64,000 nt of DNA from Ideonella benzenivorans (GTDB lineage: Bacteria > Pseudomonadota > Gammaproteobacteria > Burkholderiales > Burkholderiaceae_C): NCBI RefSeq assembly GCF_020387415.1, contig NZ_JAGWCB010000010.1:186001-250000 (forward strand), read 5' to 3'. Below, one piece after another: positions 1-8,790 of this stretch (its first letter is position 1; each line of letters opens with the position of its first letter). Under the pieces are notes generated by a model. It saw only the letters and a program-made list of their open reading frames with translations. It made no database searches and was not told the origin of the DNA. The position numbers and the translations under genes are program-made.

Positions 1-790
1 GCACCGGATGGTCGATGCCCGGCAGCGTGGTCATCTCGACCTCGGTCATCTGCTCGAGCTTCTCGGTGTTGATGACCGCGCTCTTCCAGGTCAGCGGCAC
101 GGCGCCGCCGGTGTAGCCAGTGCCACCCCCGCGCGGGATCACGGTCAGCCCCAGCTCGACGCAGCTGGCCACCAGCCCGGCCATCTCGGCCTCGGTGTCC
201 GGCGTCAGCACGACGAAGGGGTACTCCACCCGCCAGTCGGTCGCATCGGTCACGTGCGAGACGCGCGACAGGCCGTCGAACTTGATGTTGTCCTTGCGGG
301 TGTGGTGGGCGAACCGCTTGCGGGCGCGGTGGCGCAGCTCTTCCAGCTGCACGAAGCGGGTCGCGAAACGGTCCACCGCGGCACGGGCCAGCACCAGCAG
401 CTCGCCCACATGGGCATCGCGCTGGGCGTCCACCTCGGGGGTGCGACGCTTCTCCACCTCGGTCAGGCGGTGGCGCAAGGCCTCGATCAACTGGGCACGC
501 CGGCGCGGGTTGTCCAGCAGGTCATCGACCAGATACGGGTTGCGCTTGACGACCCAGATGTCGCCCAGCACCTCGTAGAGCATGCGGGCCGAACGGCCGG
601 TGCGGCGCTCATCGCGCAGCAGGTTGAGCAAATCCCAGGCGCGTTCGCCCAGCAGGCGCAGCACGATCTCGCGATCGGACAGCGAGGTGTAGTTATAGGG
701 AATCTCGCGCAGCCGGGGTGCGGCGGCGTCATCAACGGGGTGGTCCCCGTTCACGGGGGGGACGGTGGGAATCGGCAGCGGCGCGTTCAT
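1..790 (-). CDS. FAD/FMN-binding oxidoreductase, DUF3683 type (N-terminal part, runs off the window)
   Basis: The reading frame starts at the ATG complement at 788-790 and stays open to the left edge, so about 263 N-terminal residues are present. The first ~200 residues match the DUF3683 extension of large (about 1,300 aa) Burkholderiales oxidoreductases. After it begins an FAD-binding PCMH domain with the glycine-rich loop [10 protein letters not shown] near residues 219-228, as in GlcD/D-lactate dehydrogenase-type FAD-linked oxidases. Family members usually continue with an FAD-oxidase C domain and 4Fe-4S/CCG modules; these would lie outside the window. The physiological substrate is not known. 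It is divergent from the phosphodiesterase gene to its right. Confidence 0.8.
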   Translation of the reverse strand, partial: MNAPLPIPTVPPVNGDHPVDDAAAPRLREIPYNYTSLSDREIVLRLLGERAWDLLNLLRDERRTGRSARMLYEVLGDIWVVKRNPYLVDDLLDNPRRRAQLIEALRHRLTEVEKRRTPEVDAQRDAHVGELLVLARAAVDRFATRFVQLEELRHRARKRFAHHTRKDNIKFDGLSRVSHVTDATDWRVEYPFVVLTPDTEAEMAGLVASCVELGLTVIPRGGGTGYTGGAVPLTWKSAVINTEKLEQMTEVEMTTLPGIDHPV

Positions 791-936
791 GGCGGGCAGG
801 CGGAGAGCGGACGACCAGACAATCCGGCCGCACGCACCTGTCAGGGGCACGTGGGCATGAATGATACCGTCCGGGGAAAGCCCGCCTGTGGGGCATGGCA
901 TGCTGTGCCCGGTCCCGCCGCACCCCGACACATCCG

Positions 937-1704
937 ATGCCTCAGCCCGAGCCCAGCCCCCTGCCCCCCCTGCCCCCCCTGCCCCGTTTGTCCGGCTGGC
1001 CCCGCTGGATCGCCCACCGCGGCGCGGGCCGTCGGGCGCCGGAGAACACCCTGGCCGCCTTCCGTCATGGCTGGCAGCTGGGCTACCGTGCCTTCGAGTG
1101 CGACGTGAAGCTCTCCGCCGATGGCGAGCCCTACCTGCTGCACGACGACACGCTGGAGCGCACCACCTCAGGCCAGGGCCCGGCTGCGGCGCTGGACTGG
1201 GCGGCCCTGTCCCGCCTGGATGCCGGCGCCTGGTGCGGCTCCGGCTGGGCCGGCGAGCCCCCCACCCGGCTGGCCGCGCTGGCTGCCTTCGCGAACGCCG
1301 AAGGCTTGCACGTCAATCTCGAACTCAAGCCCCTGCCCGGGCAAGCTGAACCGACCGGACGGACGGTCGCAGGCGCGGTACGGCGGCTCTGGCACCCCGG
1401 CACCCCGGCGGCCTGGCTGTCCTCCTTCCAGCCCCCCGCCCTGGCGGCGGCGGCCGCCGCCGCGCCGGAGCTGCCACGCGCCCTGCTGCTGGACAGGCTG
1501 GCGCCCGGCTGGCTGGCGCAGGCGCAGGCGCTGGGCTGCCAGGGCGTGGTGCTGGACCACCGGCTGGTGGACACCGAGGTCCTGCACGGCCTGCAGGCAC
1601 AGGGCCTGGCCTGCTGGGTCTACACGGTCAACGAGGCGGCCCGGGCCGAGGCCCTGTGGGCCCTGGGCGTGGACCGCATCATCACCGACACCCTGGGGCC
1701 CTGA
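937..1704 (+). CDS. ugpQ: Glycerophosphodiester phosphodiesterase
   Basis: This 255-aa protein has the GDPD signature: IAHRGA at residues 25-30 followed by PENT, the acidic pair E54/D56 in ECDVKL, and H69-D70 in LLHDD. The family hydrolyses glycerophosphodiesters to glycerol-3-phosphate and an alcohol, feeding phospholipid turnover. No signal peptide is evident, so it is probably cytoplasmic like UgpQ. The frame is open upstream to 895, but the ATG at 937 gives a Pro-rich leader followed directly by the conserved core, so I chose it. No ugp transport genes are nearby; it seems to be a single-gene unit. Confidence 0.88.
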   Translation: MPQPEPSPLPPLPPLPRLSGWPRWIAHRGAGRRAPENTLAAFRHGWQLGYRAFECDVKLSADGEPYLLHDDTLERTTSGQGPAAALDWAALSRLDAGAWCGSGWAGEPPTRLAALAAFANAEGLHVNLELKPLPGQAEPTGRTVAGAVRRLWHPGTPAAWLSSFQPPALAAAAAAAPELPRALLLDRLAPGWLAQAQALGCQGVVLDHRLVDTEVLHGLQAQGLACWVYTVNEAARAEALWALGVDRIITDTLGP

Positions 1705-1879
1705 GTCCCCCGGGCAGAGGTGCGACCTCCATCGCCTCCATCGGATTGAGCATTGCGCCCCCAGGGGCCGACGTGCAGGATGGCGCTTGAGCCGCTGTGC
1801 GTGCGGCCCCTTCCGCCGGGTGGCCATCCCTGCTCCAGGATCGCTCCGGCGTGCCCGACACCCTTGCTCGAGGACCGAC

Positions 1880-3052
1880 ATGCGCTCTCTGCTCCGCGCG
1901 CTCGCCTGCGCCACCCTGTCTGCAGCCTCCCTGGCCTCTGCCGCCACGCTGACCGTGGTGAAGGCCTTCGACAGCAGCACCTGCTCCCTGCCGATGGCGT
2001 CCATGCTGCTCACCGCCGACGGCAGCCTTTACGGCACCTGCCTGGGCAGCGGCACGGGACGGGGCGGCATCCTGTTCCGGCTCGACACCACAGGACAGTT
2101 CAGCGTTCTGCATCAGTTCAGCTACAACGACAGCACCGATGCCTCCGAACCCATTGGCGGCCTCCTGCAGGGGCAGGATGGCCTGCTCTGGGGCAGTTCC
2201 CAGGGAGGGGGCGGCTCCGACAACCACGGCACCGTCTACCGAATCGGCACCGATGGCAGCGGCTTCACCCTGGTGAAGGTCTTCTCTGCGGAGGACGGCA
2301 CCTTTCCCAGCGCATTGATCCAGGATGCGCAGGGGAAGGTGTACGGCACCACCAACCAGGGCGGCGGTCGGCGCATCAAGGGCACCGTGTTCTCCGTCAG
2401 CCCGTCAGGCGACTTCACCCGACTGCTGGGCGTGCGCGCGGCCCTGGATGTCACCTGGCCGGCAGGCGGTCTGACCTGGGGACCCGATGGCTTTCTGTAC
2501 GGCTTGGGCAGCAGTGGCTACAGCACCCGCACCACGGGCAGCGCGGGCTCGCTCTACCGCATTCGGCCGGATGGCACCGGCTTCCAGCGCATGGTGTCCT
2601 TCCAGACACCGAGCCAAGGCTATGGTCCGATGGGCGAGTTGCTGCTGGCCTCTGACGGCTGGCTCTATGGGGTGACTTACCAAGGAGGCCAGCATGGCCA
2701 GGGCACCGTGTTTCGCTGGAACCCCAGCGACGGCAGTTTTGCCCTGGTCCATGAGTTTGCCGGGGGCCCCGGCGAAGGGGCCAACCCCTCGGGGGGACTC
2801 GTCCAGGGCGCCGATGGCGCCCTCTATGGCGTGACAGCCAGTGGCGGCAGCGCTGGCAGCGGTCTGGTAGGGACCGTCTATCGCCTGACCCTGGCGGGTC
2901 AGTACACGCTGCTGCACAGTTTTGACACCACCAGCGCGGCCGGGTACTACCCCACCGACCGGCTGACCCCCGCGCCGGACGGCAGCCTCTACGGAACCAC
3001 CTGGCATGGCCCCGATGGCCTGCCCGGCACCGTGTTCCGCGTGCAGCCCTGA
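1880..3052 (+). CDS. Secreted GloVer-repeat protein
   Basis: A 390-aa protein with a Sec signal peptide (about residues 1-21, ending LASA). The rest is about seven repeats of roughly 50 residues. Each carries a DGSLYGTT-like core, a glycine-rich stretch and GTVFR/GTVYR, then a hydrophobic strand such as LLHSF. This is the pattern of the choice-of-anchor tandem-repeat GloVer family (TIGR03803-type repeats), predicted to form a beta-propeller or similar all-beta fold. No anchor (LPXTG, PEP-CTERM, autotransporter) is visible at the C-terminus, so it is probably periplasmic or released. The start at 1880 is set by the signal peptide. Its function and partner are unknown. Confidence 0.75.
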   Translation: MRSLLRALACATLSAASLASAATLTVVKAFDSSTCSLPMASMLLTADGSLYGTCLGSGTGRGGILFRLDTTGQFSVLHQFSYNDSTDASEPIGGLLQGQDGLLWGSSQGGGGSDNHGTVYRIGTDGSGFTLVKVFSAEDGTFPSALIQDAQGKVYGTTNQGGGRRIKGTVFSVSPSGDFTRLLGVRAALDVTWPAGGLTWGPDGFLYGLGSSGYSTRTTGSAGSLYRIRPDGTGFQRMVSFQTPSQGYGPMGELLLASDGWLYGVTYQGGQHGQGTVFRWNPSDGSFALVHEFAGGPGEGANPSGGLVQGADGALYGVTASGGSAGSGLVGTVYRLTLAGQYTLLHSFDTTSAAGYYPTDRLTPAPDGSLYGTTWHGPDGLPGTVFRVQP

Positions 3053-3066
3053 CCCGACTCCGGCAC

Positions 3067-4383
3067 TCAAGCCACGCCCGCGTCCACCGCCTCCAGCCGC
3101 CGCGCGGGGCTGTCCACCGAAGGCAACTCGCGCACCGCCTGGATGCGCGGCAGGCGCCAGGCCACCAGCGCCAGCAGCGCACAGCTCGCCCCGGCAAAGC
3201 CCAGCGCCGCCCGCAGGCTGACATGCTCGCCCAGCCAGCCGCCCAGCATCGCCCCGGGCACCGAGGGCAACAGGATCAGCCAGCGCATCACGCTGGTCAT
3301 GCGGCCCAGCAGCGGCTCGGGGGTGACCGCCTGGCGCAACGCGATGAAGTTGATGAAGATGAAGATGGCCCCGGCGCCGAACAGGCTCAGGCAGGCGACG
3401 AAGGCGGCCACGCCCAGCGGCCCCACCGGCGCCACCGCCAGCAGCAGCCAGCCCAGGGCGGTGCAGGCAAAGCCCGTCACCAGGGCGGGCCCGGGCCCCA
3501 GACGGCGGCTGAGGCGGTCGCCCAGCAGGCTGGCCGTCACGGTGCCCGCGCCCAGCGCCACATAGCTCAAGCCCACCGCCTGCTCGCTCAGGCCCAGGCG
3601 CCGGGTGGCAAAGAGGATCTGGACCACATTGGCGCACTGGTGGCACAGCTGCCAGGCGCCCACGCAGGCGGCCAGCGTCACCAGCAGGCGCTGCTGGCGC
3701 ACGAAGGACAGGCCGGCCCGCAGGTCGCGCCAGAAGCTGCCGGCCTCAGCCGCCCGCAGGGTCTCCTGCACCCGGATCAGCCGCAGGATGCCGGCCGAGC
3801 CGATCAACAGCACGGCGTTGACCAGCAACGCCAGCGGAGCCCCCAGGGCGCGGATCAACGCCCCGGCCACGGCCGGTCCGGCCACTTCCGCGCCGGAGTT
3901 GGCCAGCGCATTCTTGGCATGGGCCTCCACCAGGCGGTCGCGCGCCACCACCTGGGTCAGCACGATCTGCGAGGCCGAGCCGGCCGTGGTGTTGACCAGG
4001 CCGATCACGAAGGCCACGGCATACAGCCAGCCCATCTGCAGCCAGCCCAGCCACCAGGCCAGCGGCACGGTGGCCACCACCGCGGCCAGGCACAGCTCGC
4101 CGGCAATGTAGACCGGCAGCTTGCGCACCCGGTCCAGCCACACCCCGGTGGGCAGCGAGAACAGCAGGAAGGGCAGCAGCTCCATGGTGGTCAGCCAGCC
4201 CATCTGGGTGGGGGTGGCGTGCAGCAGCACGGCCGCCGTCAGCGGCACCGCCAGCAGGGTCACCTGGGTACCCAGGGAACTGATCAGGATCGAGGACCAG
4301 AGCCGCCGGTAGGTCGGATCACGCAGCAGGTCGTCGGGCGCGGGCGACAGGCGCACGCGCAAAGCCATCCACCAGGACCTCAT
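3067..4383 (-). CDS. MFS transporter, DHA3/EntS-like
   Basis: A 438-aa integral membrane protein with about 12 hydrophobic segments. The N-terminal RDPTYRRLWSS entry to TM1 and the TM2-TM3 loop GVWLDRVRKL (a variant of the MFS motif A) are typical of the MFS_3 (DHA3) subfamily, which includes enterobactin exporter EntS and macrolide exporters. The second half carries the repeated loop GDRLSRRLGPGP. Substrate cannot be deduced: no siderophore or antibiotic gene is adjacent. It is convergent with the GloVer-repeat gene, only 14 bases away, and divergent from the bactofilin operon. Confidence 0.82.
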   Translation of the reverse strand: MRSWWMALRVRLSPAPDDLLRDPTYRRLWSSILISSLGTQVTLLAVPLTAAVLLHATPTQMGWLTTMELLPFLLFSLPTGVWLDRVRKLPVYIAGELCLAAVVATVPLAWWLGWLQMGWLYAVAFVIGLVNTTAGSASQIVLTQVVARDRLVEAHAKNALANSGAEVAGPAVAGALIRALGAPLALLVNAVLLIGSAGILRLIRVQETLRAAEAGSFWRDLRAGLSFVRQQRLLVTLAACVGAWQLCHQCANVVQILFATRRLGLSEQAVGLSYVALGAGTVTASLLGDRLSRRLGPGPALVTGFACTALGWLLLAVAPVGPLGVAAFVACLSLFGAGAIFIFINFIALRQAVTPEPLLGRMTSVMRWLILLPSVPGAMLGGWLGEHVSLRAALGFAGASCALLALVAWRLPRIQAVRELPSVDSPARRLEAVDAGVA

Positions 4384-4512
4384 GGGTCACATTCACTTTC
4401 TGTGCAGGTCAGAGCCCGCAGACCCGGGTAGGGCGCAGGCGGTCGACGATGCTAGCAGTCGCCCCTCACCGACTGGCGCAGCAGCGAGGCCAAGCTCCGC
4501 AATAATCACGAG

Positions 4513-4839
4513 ATGCCCGCAACCGACCCGATCGACCGCTACCTGACCGAACAGGTGGTGGGCCCGGCCACCCTCCTGGTGTTGGGCCCCAGCCAGGGCG
4601 TGCGCGAAGCGTCCGATCGGGCGCTGCGCCTGGACTGGCTGGACGACCGCGGCCGCCTGTTGCGCGGCCTGGCCCAGGGCCTGGTGGGCCGTGACGCCGC
4701 CGCCCCGCTGGCCGGCCAGCCCCTGTCGCTGGCCGCCCTGCCCCGCCTGCGCCGGCGCCTGTGGCTGGCCCTGTGGCTGGGCTGGAGCGGACTGCTGGGG
4801 GCCGCCGTCTGGGCCCTGACCCGCTGGAGCCTGGGATGA
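4513..4839 (+). CDS. Small protein with one C-terminal membrane segment, first gene of the bactofilin operon
   Basis: A 108-aa protein of unknown family. Residues 1-75 look soluble and mildly acidic. Then comes a basic patch (RLRRRL), followed by a single hydrophobic segment (WLALWLGWSGLLGAAVWAL) ending four residues before the stop. That is the layout of a tail-anchored inner-membrane protein. Its stop codon overlaps the start of the first bactofilin gene (ATGA at 4836-4839), so the two are almost certainly translationally coupled. An AATAAT element at 4501-4506 sits 7 bases before the ATG, which would fit a leaderless transcript. A membrane anchor for the bactofilins is my inference. Confidence 0.7.
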   Translation: MPATDPIDRYLTEQVVGPATLLVLGPSQGVREASDRALRLDWLDDRGRLLRGLAQGLVGRDAAAPLAGQPLSLAALPRLRRRLWLALWLGWSGLLGAAVWALTRWSLG

Positions 4840-5282
4840 ACGCCCCCGCCACCCCCACCCCGCCGGCACAGGACACCCTGCTGCTGGACCCGGTGGCGCT
4901 GAACATCGTCAACCGCATCGCCGAAGGCACGGTGCTGGAGGGCACGCTGAACTTCAAGGGCGGCCTGCTGCTGCAGGGCACGCTGCGCGGCGAGGGCGAG
5001 ATCGCCGGCCGCCTGGTGATCTGGCACACCGGCCAGCTGCAGGGGCGCTTTCGCATCCTGGGCGACCTGATCGTGCTGGGCCACCTGGGCGGTGTCACCG
5101 ACGACACCGACCCCGGCACCGTCGTCGAATGCCAGGGCACGGTGCAGGTGGCCAGCACCGGCGTGTGCACCGGCAGCCTCAGCGCGGCCCGGCTGCGCCT
5201 GTACGACGGCGGCGTGCTGCAAGGCCCGTTCCGCACCCTCCGGCACGAGCGCCAGCTGCCCGTGCTCGACACCATGGCCTGA
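4836..5282 (+). CDS. Bactofilin family protein (first of three)
   Basis: A 148-aa polymer-forming cytoskeletal (bactofilin, DUF583) protein. The core from residue ~25 shows the repeating right-handed beta-helix pattern with glycine at turn positions (EGTLNFKGGLLLQGTLRGEG, then LQGRF, CTGSL, LQGPF). Bactofilins assemble nucleotide-independent filaments, often membrane-associated, that position cell-wall or polar proteins. An insertion GGVTDDTDPGT near residues 87-97 interrupts the helix register and is unusual for a bactofilin. The start ATG overlaps the previous stop; the next bactofilin follows after 10 bases. Confidence 0.82.
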   Translation: MNAPATPTPPAQDTLLLDPVALNIVNRIAEGTVLEGTLNFKGGLLLQGTLRGEGEIAGRLVIWHTGQLQGRFRILGDLIVLGHLGGVTDDTDPGTVVECQGTVQVASTGVCTGSLSAARLRLYDGGVLQGPFRTLRHERQLPVLDTMA

Positions 5283-5292
5283 GATCCGCCCG

Positions 5293-5754
5293 ATGGACAC
5301 CGACGACACCCCTTTGAACGACGCCCCGCGCATCCCGCTGGGCGCCGCCCTGCCCGACCTGAGCCACCTGCCCACGCTGGACCTGACCGACCCACCGGCC
5401 GCCGTGACGCCAGCGCCCCGCCACTCCCAGCTGGGGGCCGGCTGGCGCTTCGAGGGCGAGGCCCGCATCGACGGCACGCTGACGGTGGCCGGTGAACTGC
5501 AGGGACACGTCAGCGCGCCGGGCCGCGAAGGTCATCTGACGATCACCGAAACCGGCCGGGTGCAAGGCGCGCTGCAGGTGCGCAGCCTCTCGGTGTTGGG
5601 CCGCGCCGAAGGCGATCTGGACGTCTCGGGCGGGCGCGCCGCGCTGCATGCCAGCGCCGTGGTCAGCGGCCGGCTGCGCTATGGCCAGCTGCAGGTCAAC
5701 GGCGCGGAGCTGAACGCCCAGGTCGAGTGCGTGCGCCCGCATGACAGCCCCTGA
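5293..5754 (+). CDS. Bactofilin family protein (second of three)
   Basis: A 153-aa bactofilin-type protein. An N-terminal proline/aspartate-rich tail of ~55 residues is followed by the beta-helix core beginning WRFEGEARIDGTL and repeating at 16-18 residue steps (LQGHVSAP, VQGALQV, AEGDLDV, VSGRLRY). The ATG at 5293 was chosen because an upstream extension of the same frame is only a shadow of the first bactofilin gene. The extended disordered N-terminus distinguishes it from the other two copies. Its last 14 bases overlap the next small gene. Confidence 0.8.
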   Translation: MDTDDTPLNDAPRIPLGAALPDLSHLPTLDLTDPPAAVTPAPRHSQLGAGWRFEGEARIDGTLTVAGELQGHVSAPGREGHLTITETGRVQGALQVRSLSVLGRAEGDLDVSGGRAALHASAVVSGRLRYGQLQVNGAELNAQVECVRPHDSP

Positions 5755-5962
5755 CGGCGCCCGCCCGGCGCTGCTGGACCGGGACAGCTTGCGCCGCCAG
5801 GCCCTGGCCCGCGCGGCGGCCCGCGGCCGGCCCATGGCCCAACGCCGTCTGCGCTGGCGCCAGTGGCGCTGGGCGATCGGCCGCCTGCTGCGCTGGGGCA
5901 GCGGCCCGGCCCTGCTGGCCCTGGCCGCCTGGGCCTGGCTGCAGCGCCACGGCGCCGGCTGA
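5741..5962 (+). CDS. Small basic protein with one C-terminal membrane segment, between bactofilins two and three
   Basis: A 73-aa protein starting inside the end of the previous gene. It has an arginine-rich soluble part (residues ~17-50, many RR/RW pairs) followed by one hydrophobic segment (GPALLALAAWAWL) close to the C-terminus. The architecture, a basic patch directly before a single C-terminal membrane segment, is the same as that of the 108-aa protein at the head of the operon, although sequence similarity is low. The short length and strong arginine bias make the call less certain; the overlap and operon position support it. Confidence 0.5.
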   Translation: MTAPDGARPALLDRDSLRRQALARAAARGRPMAQRRLRWRQWRWAIGRLLRWGSGPALLALAAWAWLQRHGAG

Positions 5963-6018
5963 GCCCGGACAGGGCTGCGGCACAATCGATTCCCCTGGGT
6001 CTTCCGCACGGTCACACC

Positions 6019-6432
6019 ATGTCACAAGCCGCTTCGAACTTCGCCCCCCGCCTGGTCCCGGTCGAGGCCTTGAACGCCATCTCCAGCCTGGTGGCCGAAG
6101 GCGCCGTGTTCGAAGGCTCGTTCAGCGCCCAGCAGGACCTGGGCCTGCGCATCGATGGCGTGCTCAAGGGGGGCGTCAAGGTGCTGCAGGGTGGCACCGT
6201 GCATGTCGGCCCCGGCGGCCGGGTCGAGGACACGGTGATCGAGGCCGACCATGTGCTGATCGAAGGCCGGGTGCAGGGCACGGTGATCGCGCGGCAGACG
6301 CTGGAGATCACCGGCAGCGGCACGCTGATCGGCGACGCCTTCTACGACGCCCAGCTGGACGTGCACCCGCGCGCCCGGCTCAAGGGCAAGGTCGAGTACC
6401 GCGGCGAGCTGGACACCACCACCCCGTCCTGA
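6019..6432 (+). CDS. Bactofilin family protein (third of three)
   Basis: A 137-aa bactofilin, the most canonical of the three. Residues 17-35 (NAISSLVAEGAVFEGSFSA) lead into a regular beta-helix with IDGVLKGGVKV, VEDTVIE, IEGRVQGTVIA, LIGDAFYD and LKGKVEYRG turns. The family usually starts its core with an F.G....L.IDG motif, seen here at residues 33-46. The gene is 56 bases after the previous stop, a larger gap than elsewhere in the operon, and the next gene (methyltransferase) follows 14 bases later on the same strand. Confidence 0.86.
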   Translation: MSQAASNFAPRLVPVEALNAISSLVAEGAVFEGSFSAQQDLGLRIDGVLKGGVKVLQGGTVHVGPGGRVEDTVIEADHVLIEGRVQGTVIARQTLEITGSGTLIGDAFYDAQLDVHPRARLKGKVEYRGELDTTTPS

Positions 6433-6446
6433 GCGCCAGACCGGCC

Positions 6447-7223
6447 ATGGGCGACACGGCCTTCTACGATCGGCTGGCCCCGGACTACCACCTGTTGTTT
6501 GCCGATTGGGAGGGCAGCATCGGGCGCCAGGGTGCCGCCCTGGGCGACCTGCTGCGCAGCCAGGGTCTGCAACCCGGCGATGCCGTGCTGGACGCCGCCT
6601 GCGGCATCGGCACGCAGACCCTGGGCCTGATCTCGCAAGGCTTTGCGCTCGCCGCCTCCGACCCGTCGCCCGGCGCGGTGGCACGGCTGCAGAACGAACT
6701 TCGCACCCGCGGCCTGCAAGCCCAGGTCCGGGTCGATGACCTGCGCACCCTGGCGGGCACCGCCACCGGCAGCCAGGCCGCGGTGCTGGCCTGCGACAAC
6801 AGCATCCCGCACCTGCTGAGCGACGAGGAGATCGGGCAGGCCTTTCGCAGCGCTTGGCGCTGCCTGCAACCCGGTGGCCTGCTGTTGATCTCGGTGCGGG
6901 ACTATGCCGCCCTCCCGCGTGTCAGCCCCGATGTGCGCCCCTACGGGGCCCGGCGCGATGCCCAGGGCCGGCGCTTCCTGGCCGTCCAGGTCTGGGAGTG
7001 GGATGGCGACTGCTACGACCTGCGCCTCTACCGCACGGTGGAGCACCCGGACGGCCGCTGCGACACCGACGTGCTGTGCAGCCGCTACCACGCGGTCACG
7101 CTGGAACGGCTGGCCCAGCTGATGGCCAAGGCCGGTTTCGAGGCCGTGACCCGCCGTGACGACGTGCTCTACCAGCCGGTGCTGCTGGCCCGCAAGCCAG
7201 CGCTCAGCGGCCCGACAGCATGA
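6447..7223 (+). CDS. Class I SAM-dependent methyltransferase
   Basis: A 258-aa Rossmann-fold methyltransferase. Motif I is VLDAACGIGTQTLGL (about residues 47-61), motif II is the acidic end AASDPSPGA, and motif IV is AVLACDNSIPHL. The N-terminal FYDRLAPDYHLLFADW is common in small-molecule methyltransferases (glycine/sarcosine or UbiE-like groups), but the substrate is not identifiable. It follows the last bactofilin gene by 14 bases and could be cotranscribed. Its 3' end overlaps the convergent LysE gene by 20 bases. Confidence 0.8.
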   Translation: MGDTAFYDRLAPDYHLLFADWEGSIGRQGAALGDLLRSQGLQPGDAVLDAACGIGTQTLGLISQGFALAASDPSPGAVARLQNELRTRGLQAQVRVDDLRTLAGTATGSQAAVLACDNSIPHLLSDEEIGQAFRSAWRCLQPGGLLLISVRDYAALPRVSPDVRPYGARRDAQGRRFLAVQVWEWDGDCYDLRLYRTVEHPDGRCDTDVLCSRYHAVTLERLAQLMAKAGFEAVTRRDDVLYQPVLLARKPALSGPTA

Positions 7224-7845
7224 GCCGGACGGCCAGCAGGGCAAATGCCGCGGCAAAGCCACGACGCAGCCACGCCAACGCCCGCGCGCTGGCCAGCAGG
7301 TGGGCCCGCACCGCGGCGGCAAACACCCCGTAGAGCGCGAACACCCCCCAGGTCATGGCCATGAAGACCAGGGACATGCCCAGCATCTGCTGCACCGCCT
7401 GGCCCGGGGCCGGTTGGACGAACTGCGGCAGAAAGGCCAGGAAGAACAGCGACAGCTTGGGGTTGAGCAGATTGGCCAGCACGGCCTGCCGCACCAGGCC
7501 GGTCCGGGGCGGCGCACGGCCCGCCTCCAGCGCCAGCGCGCCGCGGGCAGCCAGACTCTGCCAGGCCAGGAACAGCAGGTAGAGCACACCCAGTCCGCGC
7601 AGCAACTCGAAGGCCCAGGGATGCATCTGCAGCACACCGGCCACGCCGGTCAGGCTCAGCGCCAGATGCGGCACGATGCCCAGGGTGCACCCCCAGGCGG
7701 TGACCAGCGCCGCCCGCCGGCCCTGTTGCAGGCCGGCGGCAATGGTCAGCACGGCGCCGGTGCCGGGCGAGGCCACGATCAACAGCGAGGTGAGCAGAAA
7801 GGATGGGGACGCCAGCGCGGCGAAGATGGGAGATACCGGAACCAT
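7204..7845 (-). CDS. LysE/RhtB family amino-acid exporter
   Basis: A 213-aa inner-membrane protein with about six hydrophobic segments. It carries the family signature around ASPGTGAVLTIAAGLQQGRR (first loop) and LLNPKLSLFFLAFLPQFV (after TM3). LysE-type proteins export basic or neutral amino acids and related compounds. I placed the start at the ATG complement at 7843-7845 because GGAG lies just upstream; the longer frame to 7875 adds residues without family support. It lies downstream of an AraC-type regulator on the same strand (92 bases apart), a common pairing in which the regulator controls the exporter. Confidence 0.85.
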   Translation of the reverse strand: MVPVSPIFAALASPSFLLTSLLIVASPGTGAVLTIAAGLQQGRRAALVTAWGCTLGIVPHLALSLTGVAGVLQMHPWAFELLRGLGVLYLLFLAWQSLAARGALALEAGRAPPRTGLVRQAVLANLLNPKLSLFFLAFLPQFVQPAPGQAVQQMLGMSLVFMAMTWGVFALYGVFAAAVRAHLLASARALAWLRRGFAAAFALLAVRLMLSGR

Positions 7846-7937
7846 GAAGCCACTCCGTTCAGAGGCAGGAAACACCCGGTGGATGCTGATCCCGCCTCGC
7901 GGCGATGGCTTGGACGCAATTGCGGTGGGGACGGTGC

Positions 7938-8780
7938 TCAGCCCGTGAGCCCGACCGACAGGACGGCCTGCCGATAGCGGCCGGGCGTCAGGCCGTAGCA
8001 GCGCATGAACAGACGGTTCAGGTGGCTCTGGTCCACGAAACCGCAGGCCGCCGCCGTGTCGGCCAGACGGTGGCCGGCAGCGATCATCCGGCGCGCCCGC
8101 CCCAGGCGGCGCTGCATCTGGTAGGCATGCGGTGTCAGGCCGGTGGCCTGGGCGAAGGCCCTCAGGAAATGGAAGCGGCTGAGCCCGGCTTCCCGGGCCA
8201 GCGTCGCCAGGCTCAGCGACTCGGCGGAGGCGTCATCCAGCAGCTGCCGGGCCCGCTGCAGCCCAGCCGGCCGCGCCAGGCGTTGAGGCGCCAGCCGGTG
8301 GTGACCCAACCGGGCCAGCAGGGTGCACAGAGCCTCCTCCCCCGCCAGGGCGCCAGTGCCAGCCCCGGGGTCGGTGAAGGCCCGGTACAGACGGGCGAAC
8401 CAGACGGCCAGGCCCGGCTCCCGCAGCACCGGCAGGCTGAACTCCCAGTGACCATGCCGGCCTTCGCTCAGGTCCTCGGCCTGCGTGTTCAGCCAGGCGG
8501 GGTCCAGATACAGCATGCGCCAGGACCGGCCGGCATCGCCCACCGGCTGGCCATCGTGCACCTCCCCGGGGTTGACGGTGATGAGGTCCCCCGCCTGGGC
8601 CTGCACTTGGCCGCGACCGCTGGCCGAGCGCTGGCTGCCGCGCAGGATGCAACCCACGCCGAACTGCTCGTGCACATGCCGGCCGAAGGCGCGGGCCGTG
8701 TCGGCCTCCACGGCTTCCACCTGCGGCAGGCGGCTGGGCACGATGCGAACCACCCCGGCGGTCGATCCGCATCGCGCCAT
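7938..8780 (-). CDS. AraC family transcriptional regulator (cupin sensor, HTH_18)
   Basis: A 280-aa regulator. Residues ~15-150 form an AraC-type cupin ligand domain (ending around VHDGQPVGDAG and the following strands). The C-terminal ~100 residues hold two helix-turn-helix motifs (LATLAREAGLSRFHFLRAF and DTAAACGFVDQSHLNRLF) with the terminal GLTPGRYRQ signature. It is immediately downstream of argJ (10 bases) and upstream of the LysE exporter, and probably acts on the latter. The effector is not deducible. Confidence 0.85.
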   Translation of the reverse strand: MARCGSTAGVVRIVPSRLPQVEAVEADTARAFGRHVHEQFGVGCILRGSQRSASGRGQVQAQAGDLITVNPGEVHDGQPVGDAGRSWRMLYLDPAWLNTQAEDLSEGRHGHWEFSLPVLREPGLAVWFARLYRAFTDPGAGTGALAGEEALCTLLARLGHHRLAPQRLARPAGLQRARQLLDDASAESLSLATLAREAGLSRFHFLRAFAQATGLTPHAYQMQRRLGRARRMIAAGHRLADTAAACGFVDQSHLNRLFMRCYGLTPGRYRQAVLSVGLTG

Positions 8781-8790
8781 GTTCGCCCCC

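Noticed and set aside
3223-4431. 402-codon plus-strand frame rich in Gln, His and Gly
   Set aside because: Complement of the MFS transporter gene, which has regular membrane segments.
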